64,000 nt of DNA from Desulfuromonadales bacterium. Lineage in GTDB: Bacteria; Desulfobacterota; Desulfuromonadia; Geobacterales; Pseudopelobacteraceae. Shown here in pieces: positions 43,971 through 53,329 of this stretch. Location of the stretch: positions 1-64,000 of the forward strand of contig DUZS01000011.1 in assembly GCA_013349405.1 (NCBI GenBank), in the 5' to 3' direction. The notes beneath the pieces were generated by a model, which was not told where the DNA came from, made no database searches, and was given only the letters and a program-made list of their open reading frames with translations. The position numbers and the translations under genes were made by a program. Positions within the stretch are counted from its first letter, which is position 1; each line of letters starts with the position of its first letter.

Positions 43971-44927
43971 ATGAACCGCGACCTGATCAAATTTCTGGCG
44001 TTTGCCGCCCTGATTCTTACGATGCCGCTTGCCTTACATGGCGGCTATCTGATGAACGTGCTGGTGTTTGTCGGTATCCATACCATGCTTGCCATCGGTC
44101 TCAACCTCCTCCTCGGGTATGCCGGCCAGATTTCCCTCGGTCACGCCGGTTTTTTCGGGTTGGGCGCCTACCTGTCCGGCATCCTGACCGCTACCTACGG
44201 CTGGAATCCCTGGCTGGCCATGCCGCTCGCTGCCGCGGTTGTCGGTGGATTGGCGTTTCTGATCGGCTTCCCGATTCTCAAACTCAAGGGACATTATCTT
44301 GCCATGGCGACCCTGGGTATGGGCATCATCATGTATATCACCTTCAACGAAACCATCGGACTGACCGGCGGCCCATCCGGGTTGTCCGGCATACCGGCTA
44401 TTGCCATCGGCACTCTGACCTTTGACAGTGATCAAAAAAACTTCTATCTGATCTGGACCTTTACACTCGGCATGATTCTGCTGACCCTGAACCTGGCGAA
44501 TTCCCGGATAGGACGCGCCCTGCGGGCCGTGCACGATTCTGAGGTTGCCGCGCAGGTTCTGGGAATCAATGCCCGCCTGCTCAAGGTTCAGATTTTTGCC
44601 CTTTCTGCGGTGATTTCATCCATTGCCGGCAGTCTGTACGCCCACACCATGACCTTCATTTCTCCGGCATCCTTCGGCTTCAACTTCTCGGTTGAACTGC
44701 TCACCATGGTGGTCATCGGAGGGTTGGGGAGTATCTACGGCTCCTTTCTGGGGGCTGCGCTGCTGACCCTGCTGCCCGAGTTCCTGCGGGCGGCCCAGGA
44801 CTATGACATCATTATCTACGGGGCTCTGTTGATGGTGATGGTGAAATACCTGCCGGGCGGTCTGGTTCGGGGCGTACCCGGTCTTTTCAGGAAGCTGATG
44901 AAAAAGAGAGGGGCACGGCATGCTTGA
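43971..44927 (+). CDS. livM: Branched-chain amino acid-type ABC permease LivM
   Basis: A 318-residue membrane protein with about nine hydrophobic segments. Markers: NLLLGYAGQISLGHAGFFGL, KGHYLAMATLGMGIIMYITF, GRALRAVHDSEVAAQVLGIN and ELLTMVVIGGLGSIYGSFLG. It is the second permease subunit. The C-terminus (about 8 bases) overlaps the livG start, so the two are translationally coupled. Confidence 0.93.
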   Translation: MNRDLIKFLAFAALILTMPLALHGGYLMNVLVFVGIHTMLAIGLNLLLGYAGQISLGHAGFFGLGAYLSGILTATYGWNPWLAMPLAAAVVGGLAFLIGFPILKLKGHYLAMATLGMGIIMYITFNETIGLTGGPSGLSGIPAIAIGTLTFDSDQKNFYLIWTFTLGMILLTLNLANSRIGRALRAVHDSEVAAQVLGINARLLKVQIFALSAVISSIAGSLYAHTMTFISPASFGFNFSVELLTMVVIGGLGSIYGSFLGAALLTLLPEFLRAAQDYDIIIYGALLMVMVKYLPGGLVRGVPGLFRKLMKKRGARHA

Positions 44928-45675
44928 AGTTTCCGGCATTACCCAGATATTCGGCGGCGTCACGGCTCTTGAGGATGTGTCATTCGCCATCCGCAAAGGT
45001 GATATCACCGGTATTATCGGCCCAAACGGCGCCGGAAAGACGACGCTCTTTAACATCATCAGCGGAATCTACACCCAGACATCCGGGCGCGTCATGCTCA
45101 ACAGCCGTGATGTGACCGGACTGCCTCCGGAAAAACTTGCCATGCTCGGTATGGTGCGCACTTTTCAGAATATCGAGCTGTTTGGCGGCATGTCGGTCAT
45201 GGAAAACGTCATGGTCGGGCTCCATACCCGGAGTTCCAGCGGGCTGATGGCCTGTTCCCTCCGTTTACCCTGGAGCCGCAAGGAGGAGCATCGCATCCGT
45301 GCAGATGCCCGGCAATGGCTGGAGTTTACCGGAATCTCCGAATTGGCGGATGTGACGGCAGGCAATCTCTCTTTCGGTAAGGGGCGGATGCTGGAAATCG
45401 CCCGGGCTCTTGCGGTTGAGCCGGGCATCATCCTGATGGACGAACCGGCGGCCGGCCTCAACAGCCAGGAGACCCTCGAACTGGCACGTTTGATCAGGCG
45501 CATCCGTGACCTGGGCATTACCGTTGTATTGGTCGAGCATGACATGGAACTGGTCATGGATATCTGCGACCGGATCGTGGTCCTCAATCTTGGCTTCAAG
45601 CTGGCTGAGGGTACACCGGGCGAGATTCAGGAAAATCATGATGTTATCGCTGCATATCTGGGGGATGACGACTGA
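44920..45675 (+). CDS. livG: Branched-chain amino acid-type ABC ATPase LivG
   Basis: A 251-residue ATPase. Walker A is GPNGAGKTT (33-41); the signature region is NLSFGKGRMLEIARAL (an LSFGK variant); Walker B is IILMDEPAAGLN; the switch histidine is in LVEHDMELVM. The longer helical insert after Walker A is typical of LivG. The stop overlaps the livF start (TGATG). Confidence 0.94.
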   Translation: MLEVSGITQIFGGVTALEDVSFAIRKGDITGIIGPNGAGKTTLFNIISGIYTQTSGRVMLNSRDVTGLPPEKLAMLGMVRTFQNIELFGGMSVMENVMVGLHTRSSSGLMACSLRLPWSRKEEHRIRADARQWLEFTGISELADVTAGNLSFGKGRMLEIARALAVEPGIILMDEPAAGLNSQETLELARLIRRIRDLGITVVLVEHDMELVMDICDRIVVLNLGFKLAEGTPGEIQENHDVIAAYLGDDD

Positions 45676-46403
45676 TGCTGCGCCTTAAAAAGGTAAATAC
45701 CTACTACGGCAAGGTACATGCCCTCAAGAATGTAACCCTGCTTCTGGCTGAAGGTGAAATCGTCACACTGATCGGCGCCAACGGCGCCGGCAAGACCACC
45801 ATCCTCAACACCATTTCCGCTGTGACTCCGGCCTCTTCCGGCGAGGTGCTCTTCAACGATAGTCAGATCAGCGCGCTTGCTCCTGACCGGATCGTCAAAC
45901 TGGGGATTTCACAGGTTCCGGAAGGGCGTCAGGTTTTCAAGCCGTTGTCTGTCGAGGACAATCTTGATCTGGGTGCCTACCTGCGCTACCGCAACGGTGA
46001 AAGCAAGGCGTCCATCCACACGGATATGGATCAGGTGTTCAGCCTGTTTCCACGTCTTCAGGAACGCCGTAAACAGCTGGCCGGTACCATGTCGGGAGGT
46101 GAACAGCAGATGCTGGCAATCGGCAGGGCGCTGATGGCCAAACCGAAACTTCTGCTTCTGGATGAACCTTCCATGGGATTGGCGCCGCTGATTGTGCAGG
46201 AGATCTTCCGGGTATTGAATCAACTGCGCCGGGAGCAGGGAACCACCATCCTGCTGGTGGAGCAGAACGCCAGGGCGGCACTTAAACTTGCGGATCGGGG
46301 ATATGTTCTGGAAACCGGCAAGATTATTCTGGAGGGTACATCGGCTCAGTTGATGGAGAATGCTGATGTCAAACGAGCGTATTTAGGTAAGGATAAGGGA
46401 TAA
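45675..46403 (+). CDS. livF: Branched-chain amino acid-type ABC ATPase LivF
   Basis: A 242-residue ATPase: Walker A GANGAGKTT (33-41), signature MSGGEQQMLAIGRALM, Walker B LLLLDEPSMGLAP, and LVEQNARAALKLADRGYVLE at the C-terminal part. It is the second ATPase of the LivGF heterodimer. It is the last gene of the paaK-ACT-liv block. Confidence 0.94.
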   Translation: MLRLKKVNTYYGKVHALKNVTLLLAEGEIVTLIGANGAGKTTILNTISAVTPASSGEVLFNDSQISALAPDRIVKLGISQVPEGRQVFKPLSVEDNLDLGAYLRYRNGESKASIHTDMDQVFSLFPRLQERRKQLAGTMSGGEQQMLAIGRALMAKPKLLLLDEPSMGLAPLIVQEIFRVLNQLRREQGTTILLVEQNARAALKLADRGYVLETGKIILEGTSAQLMENADVKRAYLGKDKG

Positions 46404-46618
46404 AAACCGGTTACGCCGATTGTCGTATCATACGTGCCATCGTCAAACCCGCTTTCTTGTTTTGATACACCGGTCTCATCATGAGACACTGTAATAAGAA
46501 TGCATTACCTTTCTAGCATAAATAGTGCGAGAACCCAGATAGTTAAAAAACGGGCTGTAATGGCTCGAATTTTGCTTAAATTGGATCTGCTGTTAAATTT
46601 GTCAAATCAGGGGGCATT

Positions 46619-48067
46619 ATGGGAAGAAGGACGAAAGTTACACTGGCACTGGCAGGTCTGCTGCTGATGGGGAGCAATGCATTTGCCATCTCAGTGGAGA
46701 ATCAACTCACATTTGATGAGTTGATGGCAGGAAACGACAGGTTTGTCGCAGGACTGACGCTGGATAATCTGGCGCTCAAGGCACTGCCTGCACAACGGGC
46801 AACCACCGCTTTGGCTCAAACACCAAAAGCCATTGTTCTCGATTGCTCAGATAGCCGCTTATCTCCAGAAATCCTTTTTGATAAAGGTCTGGGTGAGCTT
46901 TTTGTTGTGCGCGTCGCCGGAAATGTGATTGCACCGCACCAGATTGCTTCGATCGAATATGCGATCGAGCATCTCGGAGCAAAAACAATCATGGTACTCG
47001 GTCATGAGCGCTGCGGTGGCGTCACTGCTGCGTACAATTCATTCGGCCCTCAAGTAGTTCCAGCCGTTGGTGCACCTGCAGCTTTGCCGCCAACTTTAGC
47101 CGCATACGCGTTGCTAACTCCTAATCTGCAAAAACTTGTTGATACAATGGCGCCTGCAGTTGCAGCTACCAAAGGCATCACCTACACCTATCCACCTGCA
47201 ACAGTGGGTGGTGCTAATGGTCCCACTATCACCAGGGTCACCACAAGCGCTACCGCGACAGACTGTATCCTGAACAATACCCGTATAACCATGAATGATT
47301 TAAAAACCCAATCGACGGTTATCGCCGGTTTGCTTGCACAGCCACTACTTGTTGGCGCAGCGGCGAATCCACTGGCAGACGAGTTATTACTGGTCGAGGC
47401 GTTTTACGACCTTGAAGACGGTAAAGTTACTGTAACCCGTGCTACCGGCAACCCACTTGTTGCTGCACCTCCAATTGTTACTACCCCGGAAACGGCAATC
47501 CATACGGTCACATCATCCGTGGCTGTCCCCACAGCGGGCACTATTGCACCGTCTGGTGATTCGGCAGCGCTTCATGGTGGTTCGCAGAGGTTTTCATTGA
47601 CACCAGCAGCAGGCAACAAGATTGGCGCCTTCACCGGAACGTGCCCTGCAGGTATTTTGACCGGCACTGACTATGTTGTTTCGAATGTGCTTGGTAACTG
47701 CACCGTGATAGCAAATTTTATCGCAGGCCCACCACCGGCATCGACACCTCTTACTCCCGTTGGAACTGCTCCTGCTCCACCCGCACTGGGTCTTCCGGTC
47801 CCCTATGTGTTTACTCCGACAGTAGGAGCGACACACTACATCACGTATCTGTATGACACAACAACCAGAACCGGAGCTTTCAGCGCCTGGGCAGCTGCAG
47901 CCACAGCCTGTACTGCTTTAGCGGCACCAGCTGTTAACACTTGTAGTATTGCCCAGACACCAGCTCTTGTGGCAGGTCATACGTACAACTGGTACGTACT
48001 GTCTTATAACGCTACTTCTGCCGGATACAGCCCGTGGAGTACCTATTTAACATTCAGGCAGCTGTAA
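46619..48067 (+). CDS. Secreted beta-carbonic anhydrase with C-terminal extension
   Basis: A 482-residue protein: signal peptide (about 1-23, LAGLLLMGSNAFA), then a beta-carbonic anhydrase domain. Zinc ligands C76, H129 and C132 lie in DCSDSR (75-80) and LGHERCGG (127-134); the D78-R80 dyad is intact. A Pro/Ala/Thr-rich insert of about 70 residues interrupts the domain. From about 280, repeats of Thr/Val/Pro-rich sequence with SGDSAALHGGSQRFSLTP and YNWYVLSYNATSAGYSPW resemble Ig-like or fibronectin-like extracellular domains. It should hydrate CO2 in the periplasm or outside the cell. The large C-terminal part is unusual. Confidence 0.85.
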   Translation: MGRRTKVTLALAGLLLMGSNAFAISVENQLTFDELMAGNDRFVAGLTLDNLALKALPAQRATTALAQTPKAIVLDCSDSRLSPEILFDKGLGELFVVRVAGNVIAPHQIASIEYAIEHLGAKTIMVLGHERCGGVTAAYNSFGPQVVPAVGAPAALPPTLAAYALLTPNLQKLVDTMAPAVAATKGITYTYPPATVGGANGPTITRVTTSATATDCILNNTRITMNDLKTQSTVIAGLLAQPLLVGAAANPLADELLLVEAFYDLEDGKVTVTRATGNPLVAAPPIVTTPETAIHTVTSSVAVPTAGTIAPSGDSAALHGGSQRFSLTPAAGNKIGAFTGTCPAGILTGTDYVVSNVLGNCTVIANFIAGPPPASTPLTPVGTAPAPPALGLPVPYVFTPTVGATHYITYLYDTTTRTGAFSAWAAAATACTALAAPAVNTCSIAQTPALVAGHTYNWYVLSYNATSAGYSPWSTYLTFRQL

Positions 48068-48116
48068 TATTAGAATATGAGTATGTAACGTGAGATAAAA
48101 TAACTCCGTAAGTGAT

Positions 48117-48151
48117 AAAAGCCCTTGACCGGACATGGTCAAGGGCTTTTT
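48117..48151. terminator. Bidirectional terminator
   Basis: AAAAGCCCTTGACC (48117-48130) pairs with GGTCAAGGGCTTTTT (48137-48151). With A and T runs on both sides it would terminate from the carbonic anhydrase gene and from the opposite strand. Confidence 0.88.
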
Positions 48152-48253
48152 GAGCTTTAAAGGTGATGGGTGAAATTCCAAATCGCGGCTTACTGCAGCT
48201 TTCTGAACACAGGTCAGTGACAGTTTTGCCTTTGTCAATGATCAGGCAAACCG

Positions 48254-49738
48254 TTACTTCTCAAGCGCCTTTTCAATCCTCTCGCACAATGTTTTCAGTA
48301 CCTTGATGCGGGCATAATATTTATCGTTGGCCTCAACCAGTGTCCAGGGAGCGATATCGGTACTGGTGCGGTCTATCATGTCACAGACCGCCACTTCATA
48401 TTCATCCCACTTATCACGATTACGCCAATCCTCATCGGTGATTTTGTAGCGCTTGAAGCCGATCTTCTCCCGTTCCTTGAAACGTCGCAACTGCTCTTCC
48501 CTGGTGATGGAAAGCCAGAATTTCACGACAACAGTTTTGTTTCTGACCATCTGCTCTTCAAAATCATTTATTTCGCTGTAAGCCCGCATCCAGTCGTTGT
48601 GTTCGCAGAACCCCTCAACACGCTCCACCAATACACGGCCGTACCAGGTGCGGTCAAAGATGGCAAAACGGCTTTTACGGGGAATATTGCGCCAGAAGCG
48701 CCACATATAGGGCTGCGCGCGCTCTTCCTCAGTCGGGGCAGCCACCGGAATAACCCGGTACTGTCGGGCATCAAGCGCCTGAATGATGCGGCGTATACTG
48801 CCCCCCTTTCCGGCAGCGTCGTTCCCTTCAAAAGCGACCACAACGGATAGCTTCTTAAAGTCGGGGTGACGGGTCAGGAGGTTGAGCCTACCCTGATATT
48901 TTTCCAGCTCTGTTTCAAAGTCGGCTTTTTTCAGTTTTTTCGACATATCAAGCGTCTGAAGAATCAGAAGGTTGTCAATGCTTGGTATAATCGGGGGAAT
49001 CGGTTCTTCATGATGTGGCGCCTCAGGGGCATCGAGACGCTGACGCATGGCTGTGAGGATCGCTTTACCGATGGTGAGGTAGCGATAGTGCGGATCGGTC
49101 CCCTCAACAATCGTCCAGGGGGATTGGGCCGTGCTGGTCGAGCGCAGCATCCGCTCCGAGACTTTGCGGAATTTATCATACTGTTTGTAGTGATCCCAAT
49201 CAGTATCGGTGACTCTCCAGCGCGTTTTGGGATCTTTTTCCAGCAGCTTGAGGCGTTTTTTCTGTTCCTTCTCAGAAAGGTGCAGCCAGAATTTGAGCAC
49301 CAGCGCCCCTTCGTCGCAGAGCATCTTCTCAAAACGAATAATCCGTTCCAAGCGTTGATCAAGCTCGGCATTTTTTATCGTGCCATAGACATTCTCCACC
49401 AGCGGCGCAGAATACCAGGTACCAATGAAAACGCCAACTTTGCCTTTGGGAGGAAGCACCCGCCAGTAGCGCCACATCTGCGGCCGCTCCAGCTCTTCAT
49501 CGGTCAGATCGCGCACGGCATGGGTCTCAATGTGGCGCGGGTCCATCCATTCATTGAGGAGATTGACCGTCTCACCTTTGCCGGCACAATCAACTCCGGC
49601 CACCAGAATAATCACCGGAAATTTTTTTGACTGCGCCAGATCGAGCTGGGCATCGAGAAGCCCCTCACGCAGGGCGGGTATTTCCTTTTTCCAGACCTCT
49701 TTGCTGATCTTGTGACCCAACTCTGCGGATTCAAACAT
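48254..49738 (-). CDS. pap: Polyphosphate:AMP phosphotransferase (double PPK2)
   Basis: A 494-residue protein of two fused PPK2 domains. Each has a P-loop: GVDCAGKGE at 48-56 in the first and GNDAAGKGG in the second (about 307-315). Lid motifs are WRYWRVLPPKGKVGVFIGTW and MWRFWRNIPRKSRFAIFDRT. Class II PPK2 enzymes phosphorylate AMP to ADP with polyphosphate. It is cytoplasmic and stands alone. The start ATG 49738 has a GGAGGG-like box upstream. Confidence 0.94.
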   Translation of the reverse strand: MFESAELGHKISKEVWKKEIPALREGLLDAQLDLAQSKKFPVIILVAGVDCAGKGETVNLLNEWMDPRHIETHAVRDLTDEELERPQMWRYWRVLPPKGKVGVFIGTWYSAPLVENVYGTIKNAELDQRLERIIRFEKMLCDEGALVLKFWLHLSEKEQKKRLKLLEKDPKTRWRVTDTDWDHYKQYDKFRKVSERMLRSTSTAQSPWTIVEGTDPHYRYLTIGKAILTAMRQRLDAPEAPHHEEPIPPIIPSIDNLLILQTLDMSKKLKKADFETELEKYQGRLNLLTRHPDFKKLSVVVAFEGNDAAGKGGSIRRIIQALDARQYRVIPVAAPTEEERAQPYMWRFWRNIPRKSRFAIFDRTWYGRVLVERVEGFCEHNDWMRAYSEINDFEEQMVRNKTVVVKFWLSITREEQLRRFKEREKIGFKRYKITDEDWRNRDKWDEYEVAVCDMIDRTSTDIAPWTLVEANDKYYARIKVLKTLCERIEKALEK

Positions 49739-49780
49739 GGTGCCCTCCCGATGCTGCGAAGATATGGTTTAAAATCCCAT

Positions 49781-50593
49781 CTATTTTCCCGCCAGTTCTT
49801 TTGATTTCTGGCAGGCAGCTTCGACCGCATTTATGACAACACCGCGAAAACTTCCGACCTCAAGTGCGTGTAGACCTGCAATGGTGGTGCCTCCCGGAGA
49901 TGTCACTTTCTCCTTCAGGAGTGTCGGATGTTCGCCGGTTTCAACAACCATCCGCGCCGCCCCCAGCACCGTCTGGGCAGCCAGTCTGGTAGCAACATCA
50001 CGCGGCAGGCCGTTTTTAACCCCGGCATCGGACAGCGACTCGATGAAGGTAAACACATACGCGGGGCCGCTGCCGGAAAGTCCGGTAACCGCGTCCATCA
50101 GCTTTTCCTCCACGGCAACGGCAACCCCGATCATGGCAAATATCTGCCGGGCACAATCGAGGTCATCCACCGTCGCTTTCCTGCCACAGCAAACGGCCGT
50201 TGCGCCGGCTCCAATCAGTGCCGGTGTATTGGGCATCGCCCGTATAACGCGGCACCCGGCTGTCAGGTTGGCTTCGATCTTGGCGCTCGGGATACCGGCC
50301 ATAATCGATATTATCAGTTTGTCTGCAGTTATAACCGGCTCAATAAGATCGAGTGCCGCTTCCGCCTGTTGCGGCTTGATCGACAGAATAACAACTTCGC
50401 CCCACTGTGCCGCCTCTGCCGCATCATCAACGACCCGGACGCGCGGAAATTCTGTCATCAGAAGGTCCCGTCGTTTGGGACTTATTTCTGCCACACAAAT
50501 TCCAACTCCTGCATCCTCACGTAACAGGCCGCGAATAATGGCTTCGGCCATGTTTCCGCCGCCGATAAAGGCAATTTTCCGTATATGCAGCAT
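49781..50593 (-). CDS. proC: Pyrroline-5-carboxylate reductase
   Basis: A 270-residue enzyme. ATG 50593 (MLHIRKIAFIGGGNMAEAII) has GGAGGAG upstream; an upstream in-frame start lacks it. Rossmann loop GGGNMAEA; middle IKPQQAEAALDLI; C-terminal dimer motif SGSGPAYVFTFIESLSDAGV and TSPGGTTIAGLHALE. It reduces pyrroline-5-carboxylate to proline with NADPH. Confidence 0.95.
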   Translation of the reverse strand: MLHIRKIAFIGGGNMAEAIIRGLLREDAGVGICVAEISPKRRDLLMTEFPRVRVVDDAAEAAQWGEVVILSIKPQQAEAALDLIEPVITADKLIISIMAGIPSAKIEANLTAGCRVIRAMPNTPALIGAGATAVCCGRKATVDDLDCARQIFAMIGVAVAVEEKLMDAVTGLSGSGPAYVFTFIESLSDAGVKNGLPRDVATRLAAQTVLGAARMVVETGEHPTLLKEKVTSPGGTTIAGLHALEVGSFRGVVINAVEAACQKSKELAGK

Positions 50594-50675
50594 ATCCGCT
50601 CCTCCTGTAATTCTTGGCAAAACGGGACTCCAAAGACGGATACCCGTGCAGGTGTATTGCGACTCGGACGTAGCG

Positions 50676-51086
50676 CTATTTTTTTACGGCTTTTGCAATA
50701 ATCAGCTCTTTAACCTGCTCATAGACATTTGTCGGCAGGATATTTCTCGATTTCAGCTGTGCTTTATTGGCGTACGGTCGGCCGGCGATAATTTTTTCGG
50801 AATACGCATCACCAATTCCCGGAATAGCCTTCAATTCGGCAGGCGAAGCGGTATTTATGTCGACGATTTTCGCCTTGACGGCGGCTTTACCATTAGTCGC
50901 CTTACCCTTTACATCCTGCTTTACAAGCGCTGCGTCAGCTTTTGCACCCGCTTTTACACTGTTTCCGACAGACGTGGCGGCACCTTTTACGTCCAGCGCA
51001 GGAGCAGGGGCTTCTACAGCAAAACTCAACCCGGAAGACAAAAGCAGTGCGACTGCAAGCAATGCGGATTTAGTAAAGAATTTCAT
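50676..51086 (-). CDS. ComEA-like helix-hairpin-helix protein
   Basis: A 136-residue secreted protein: signal peptide (about 1-23), a low-complexity Ala/Lys/Val-rich stretch (about 30-72), then a C-terminal helix-hairpin-helix pair: VDINTASPAELKAIPGIGDA (73-92) and YSEKIIAGRPYANKAQLKSR. ComEA-type proteins bind double-stranded DNA in the periplasm during uptake. The Ala/Lys stretch resembles a DNA- or wall-binding tail. It stands alone, away from other competence genes. Confidence 0.85.
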   Translation of the reverse strand: MKFFTKSALLAVALLLSSGLSFAVEAPAPALDVKGAATSVGNSVKAGAKADAALVKQDVKGKATNGKAAVKAKIVDINTASPAELKAIPGIGDAYSEKIIAGRPYANKAQLKSRNILPTNVYEQVKELIIAKAVKK

Positions 51087-51254
51087 TAGTAAACCTCCTC
51101 AATGGTATAAATTTGAATCTTTTATAGCGAGCGGTACCCTGGAATGCAAGAAATTCTTTTCCTTGCCCCGTCGAATGTGATAGGTAAGAAAAGCAATCTC
51201 ATACGAGCGGCATTGCTCCCAATCTAACAGCATCACTCACAAGGAGAAATAACA

Positions 51255-51629
51255 ATGAGCAGCAAGAAAGCAGAATTAACCTTCAAGTATGTGTTCAATT
51301 ACGGCTACAACCCTTCCTACGTTAACGGTGCCCAGGGCGGCTTTTCTCCGCGCGGCGAAATGGTGATCAACTTCTATCTTGAACGCCAGCCTTTACCGGA
51401 TGCAATAACCCATGAAATTACTCCTGAAGGAGCCATAGGGAGGGAAACTTCAGTTGACCCCAAAGACCTGGCCAGCAGTATGGTCCGTTTCATCGATACC
51501 GGTGTCGTTATGAATTATGAAAACACCAAAGTATTTCATGCCTGGATGGGTGAGAAGCTGAGGGAATTCGAAGAAATGCACCGGGCACGTACTGAATTTG
51601 AACAATCGCAAGCAGCAGGGCAGGCGTAA
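51255..51629 (+). CDS. Conserved hypothetical protein
   Basis: A 124-residue cytoplasmic protein not assigned to a named family. It has a strand-rich first half (LTFKYVFNYGYNPSYVNGAQ; MVINFYLERQPLPD) and a helical C-terminus (VFHAWMGEKLREFEEMHRAR). An AAGGAG box lies upstream. The composition matches the core genome, and a terminator follows at 51652. Confidence 0.6.
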   Translation: MSSKKAELTFKYVFNYGYNPSYVNGAQGGFSPRGEMVINFYLERQPLPDAITHEITPEGAIGRETSVDPKDLASSMVRFIDTGVVMNYENTKVFHAWMGEKLREFEEMHRARTEFEQSQAAGQA

Positions 51630-51651
51630 CAGCGCAACCTGACGACCGTAG

Positions 51652-51679
51652 GGGCGAACCGCGTTCGCCCGCTTTTTTT
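51652..51679 (+). terminator. Intrinsic terminator
   Basis: GGGCGAAC-CGC-GTTCGCCC (51652-51670) followed by seven T residues (to 51679). It separates the hypothetical gene from the DUF3108 gene. Confidence 0.88.
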
Positions 51680-51696
51680 GGCGGGTAAAGGATCAA

Positions 51697-52446
51697 ATGG
51701 TGAATTATTTCCGTTTTGCAACTGCGCTGTTCTTTTTGAGCGCCTTCGCCGCCACTGCGTCGGCATTCCCGATACCCGAGCGTCTTGAGTTTGAGCTTTC
51801 CTATACCGGCATCACGGCAGGGCGTGCTGTCCAGGAAGTCAAGCAGGTCAACAATGAAGTCCAGATTATTTCAACGGCACGTTCCGCCGACTGGCTGCGC
51901 TTTTTTTTCCCCGTTGACGACCGTATAGAGTCATTTTTACTGACAGACACATCGGCTCAATTCATGGGCACGCCCCGGCTTTATCATGAGCGGAAGCGAG
52001 AAGGTAAAACCATCACTGACCGTGAGGCCCGCTTTGACCACCAGAAACTTGAAGTGACGACTATTGATCACCGAAACAGCAGTGAAAAAAAGCATGCTAT
52101 TACCAGGCAGACATACGACTCACTCTCAAGTTTTTTTTACTTTCGCACAGTGCCGCTGCAGGTGGGCACTTCCCATTTTATTGACATCTACGACTGCAAC
52201 AGATTATGGAACACCGAAGTGAAAGTTCTGCGCCGCGAACAGCTTAAAACCCCTCTGGGACGATTTAACACCATCGTAATTCAGCCACTGTTGCAATCTG
52301 AAGGGATTTTTGCCAGGACCGGAGATATGCTGATCTGGCTGACTGATGATGAACGTCGGATACCGGTGCAGATGAAATCGAAGGTCGTTGTCGGGAGTAT
52401 CACTGCCACTTTGACGGGGGGCAGTTACTGGCCGGTTCGAAAGTGA
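51697..52446 (+). CDS. DUF3108 family protein
   Basis: A 249-residue secreted protein with a signal peptide (about 1-22). The start of the domain, ERLEFELSYTGITAGRAVQE, is the DUF3108 hallmark; later LSSFFYFRTVPLQVG and TPLGRFNTIVIQPLLQSEG, and LTDDERRIPVQMKSKVVVGS at the end. Family members are periplasmic or outer-membrane-associated; function not established. Confidence 0.9.
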   Translation: MVNYFRFATALFFLSAFAATASAFPIPERLEFELSYTGITAGRAVQEVKQVNNEVQIISTARSADWLRFFFPVDDRIESFLLTDTSAQFMGTPRLYHERKREGKTITDREARFDHQKLEVTTIDHRNSSEKKHAITRQTYDSLSSFFYFRTVPLQVGTSHFIDIYDCNRLWNTEVKVLRREQLKTPLGRFNTIVIQPLLQSEGIFARTGDMLIWLTDDERRIPVQMKSKVVVGSITATLTGGSYWPVRK

Positions 52447-52537
52447 ATGCCTGTGAAAATCGCTTTCCTTTCCTGCTTTCGCATGATAAGAATATCCCCC
52501 TGTTAACGTTGTTTTATCCAGAGTCGGGAGTGTCCTT

Positions 52538-53278
52538 ATGATTATTTTCAAAGGCGTGCATAAGTGGTTCAAGGCACTGCACGTACTGAACGATATCAAC
52601 CTGCATGTGACACCGGGTGAAGTTCTGGTGGTGTGCGGCCCATCCGGGTCGGGCAAATCCACGCTCATCCGTACCATCAACCAGTTGGAACCTATCAACG
52701 AAGGCTCTCTGATTGTTGACGGCATGGATCTTTCCGATAAGAAAACCGACATCAACAAACTGCGTGCGGAGGTAGGCTTTGTTTTTCAGCAGTTCAACCT
52801 CTACCCCCATCTTTCCGTTATCAACAACATAACCCTGGCTCCTATCAAAATACGCAACACTCCGAAAAAAGAGGCCGAAGAACAGGCTATGGTACTGCTT
52901 ACCCGGGTCGGTCTTGCTGAAAAACGGGATGCCTACCCGTTACAGCTGTCCGGCGGACAGCAGCAGCGGGTGGCTATTGCCCGAGGCCTCGCTATGAAGC
53001 CGCGCATCATGCTGTTCGACGAACCGACCTCTGCCCTTGATCCCGAGATGATCGGCGAAGTACTTGAAGTTATGAAAGATCTGGCTCGGAGCGGTATGAC
53101 CATGGTTGTCGTTACCCACGAGATGGGCTTTGCCCGTGAAGTGGCGCATCGGGTCGTTTTCATGGATTATGGTGTTATCCTGGAAGAAGCTCCCCCCGAA
53201 GATTTTTTTCTGCGACCCCGGCACGAACGGGCTCAGCAGTTTCTTCGTCAATTATTGACGCCGATGCAGGGTCACTGA
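52538..53278 (+). CDS. Polar amino acid ABC transporter, ATPase
   Basis: A 246-residue ATPase of the GlnQ/GltL type: Walker [11 protein letters not shown]-loop [16 protein letters not shown], signature [17 protein letters not shown], Walker [16 protein letters not shown], and the switch histidine in [13 protein letters not shown]. It powers uptake of polar amino acids with the three genes downstream. GGAGTG lies before the start. Confidence 0.94.
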   Translation: MIIFKGVHKWFKALHVLNDINLHVTPGEVLVVCGPSGSGKSTLIRTINQLEPINEGSLIVDGMDLSDKKTDINKLRAEVGFVFQQFNLYPHLSVINNITLAPIKIRNTPKKEAEEQAMVLLTRVGLAEKRDAYPLQLSGGQQQRVAIARGLAMKPRIMLFDEPTSALDPEMIGEVLEVMKDLARSGMTMVVVTHEMGFAREVAHRVVFMDYGVILEEAPPEDFFLRPRHERAQQFLRQLLTPMQGH

Positions 53279-53329
53279 ACATATTCCGGATCCCGGAAAT
53301 CTGCACAACAAAAAACAGGAGGATGTACA

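Noticed and set aside
48866-49630. Plus-strand open frame of 254 codons
   Set aside because: It is a shadow of the polyphosphate:AMP phosphotransferase gene and shows no domain.
49833-51089. Plus-strand open frame of 418 codons
   Set aside because: It is antisense to proC and the ComEA-like gene, both clear families, and its translation has biased Ser/Arg-rich composition.
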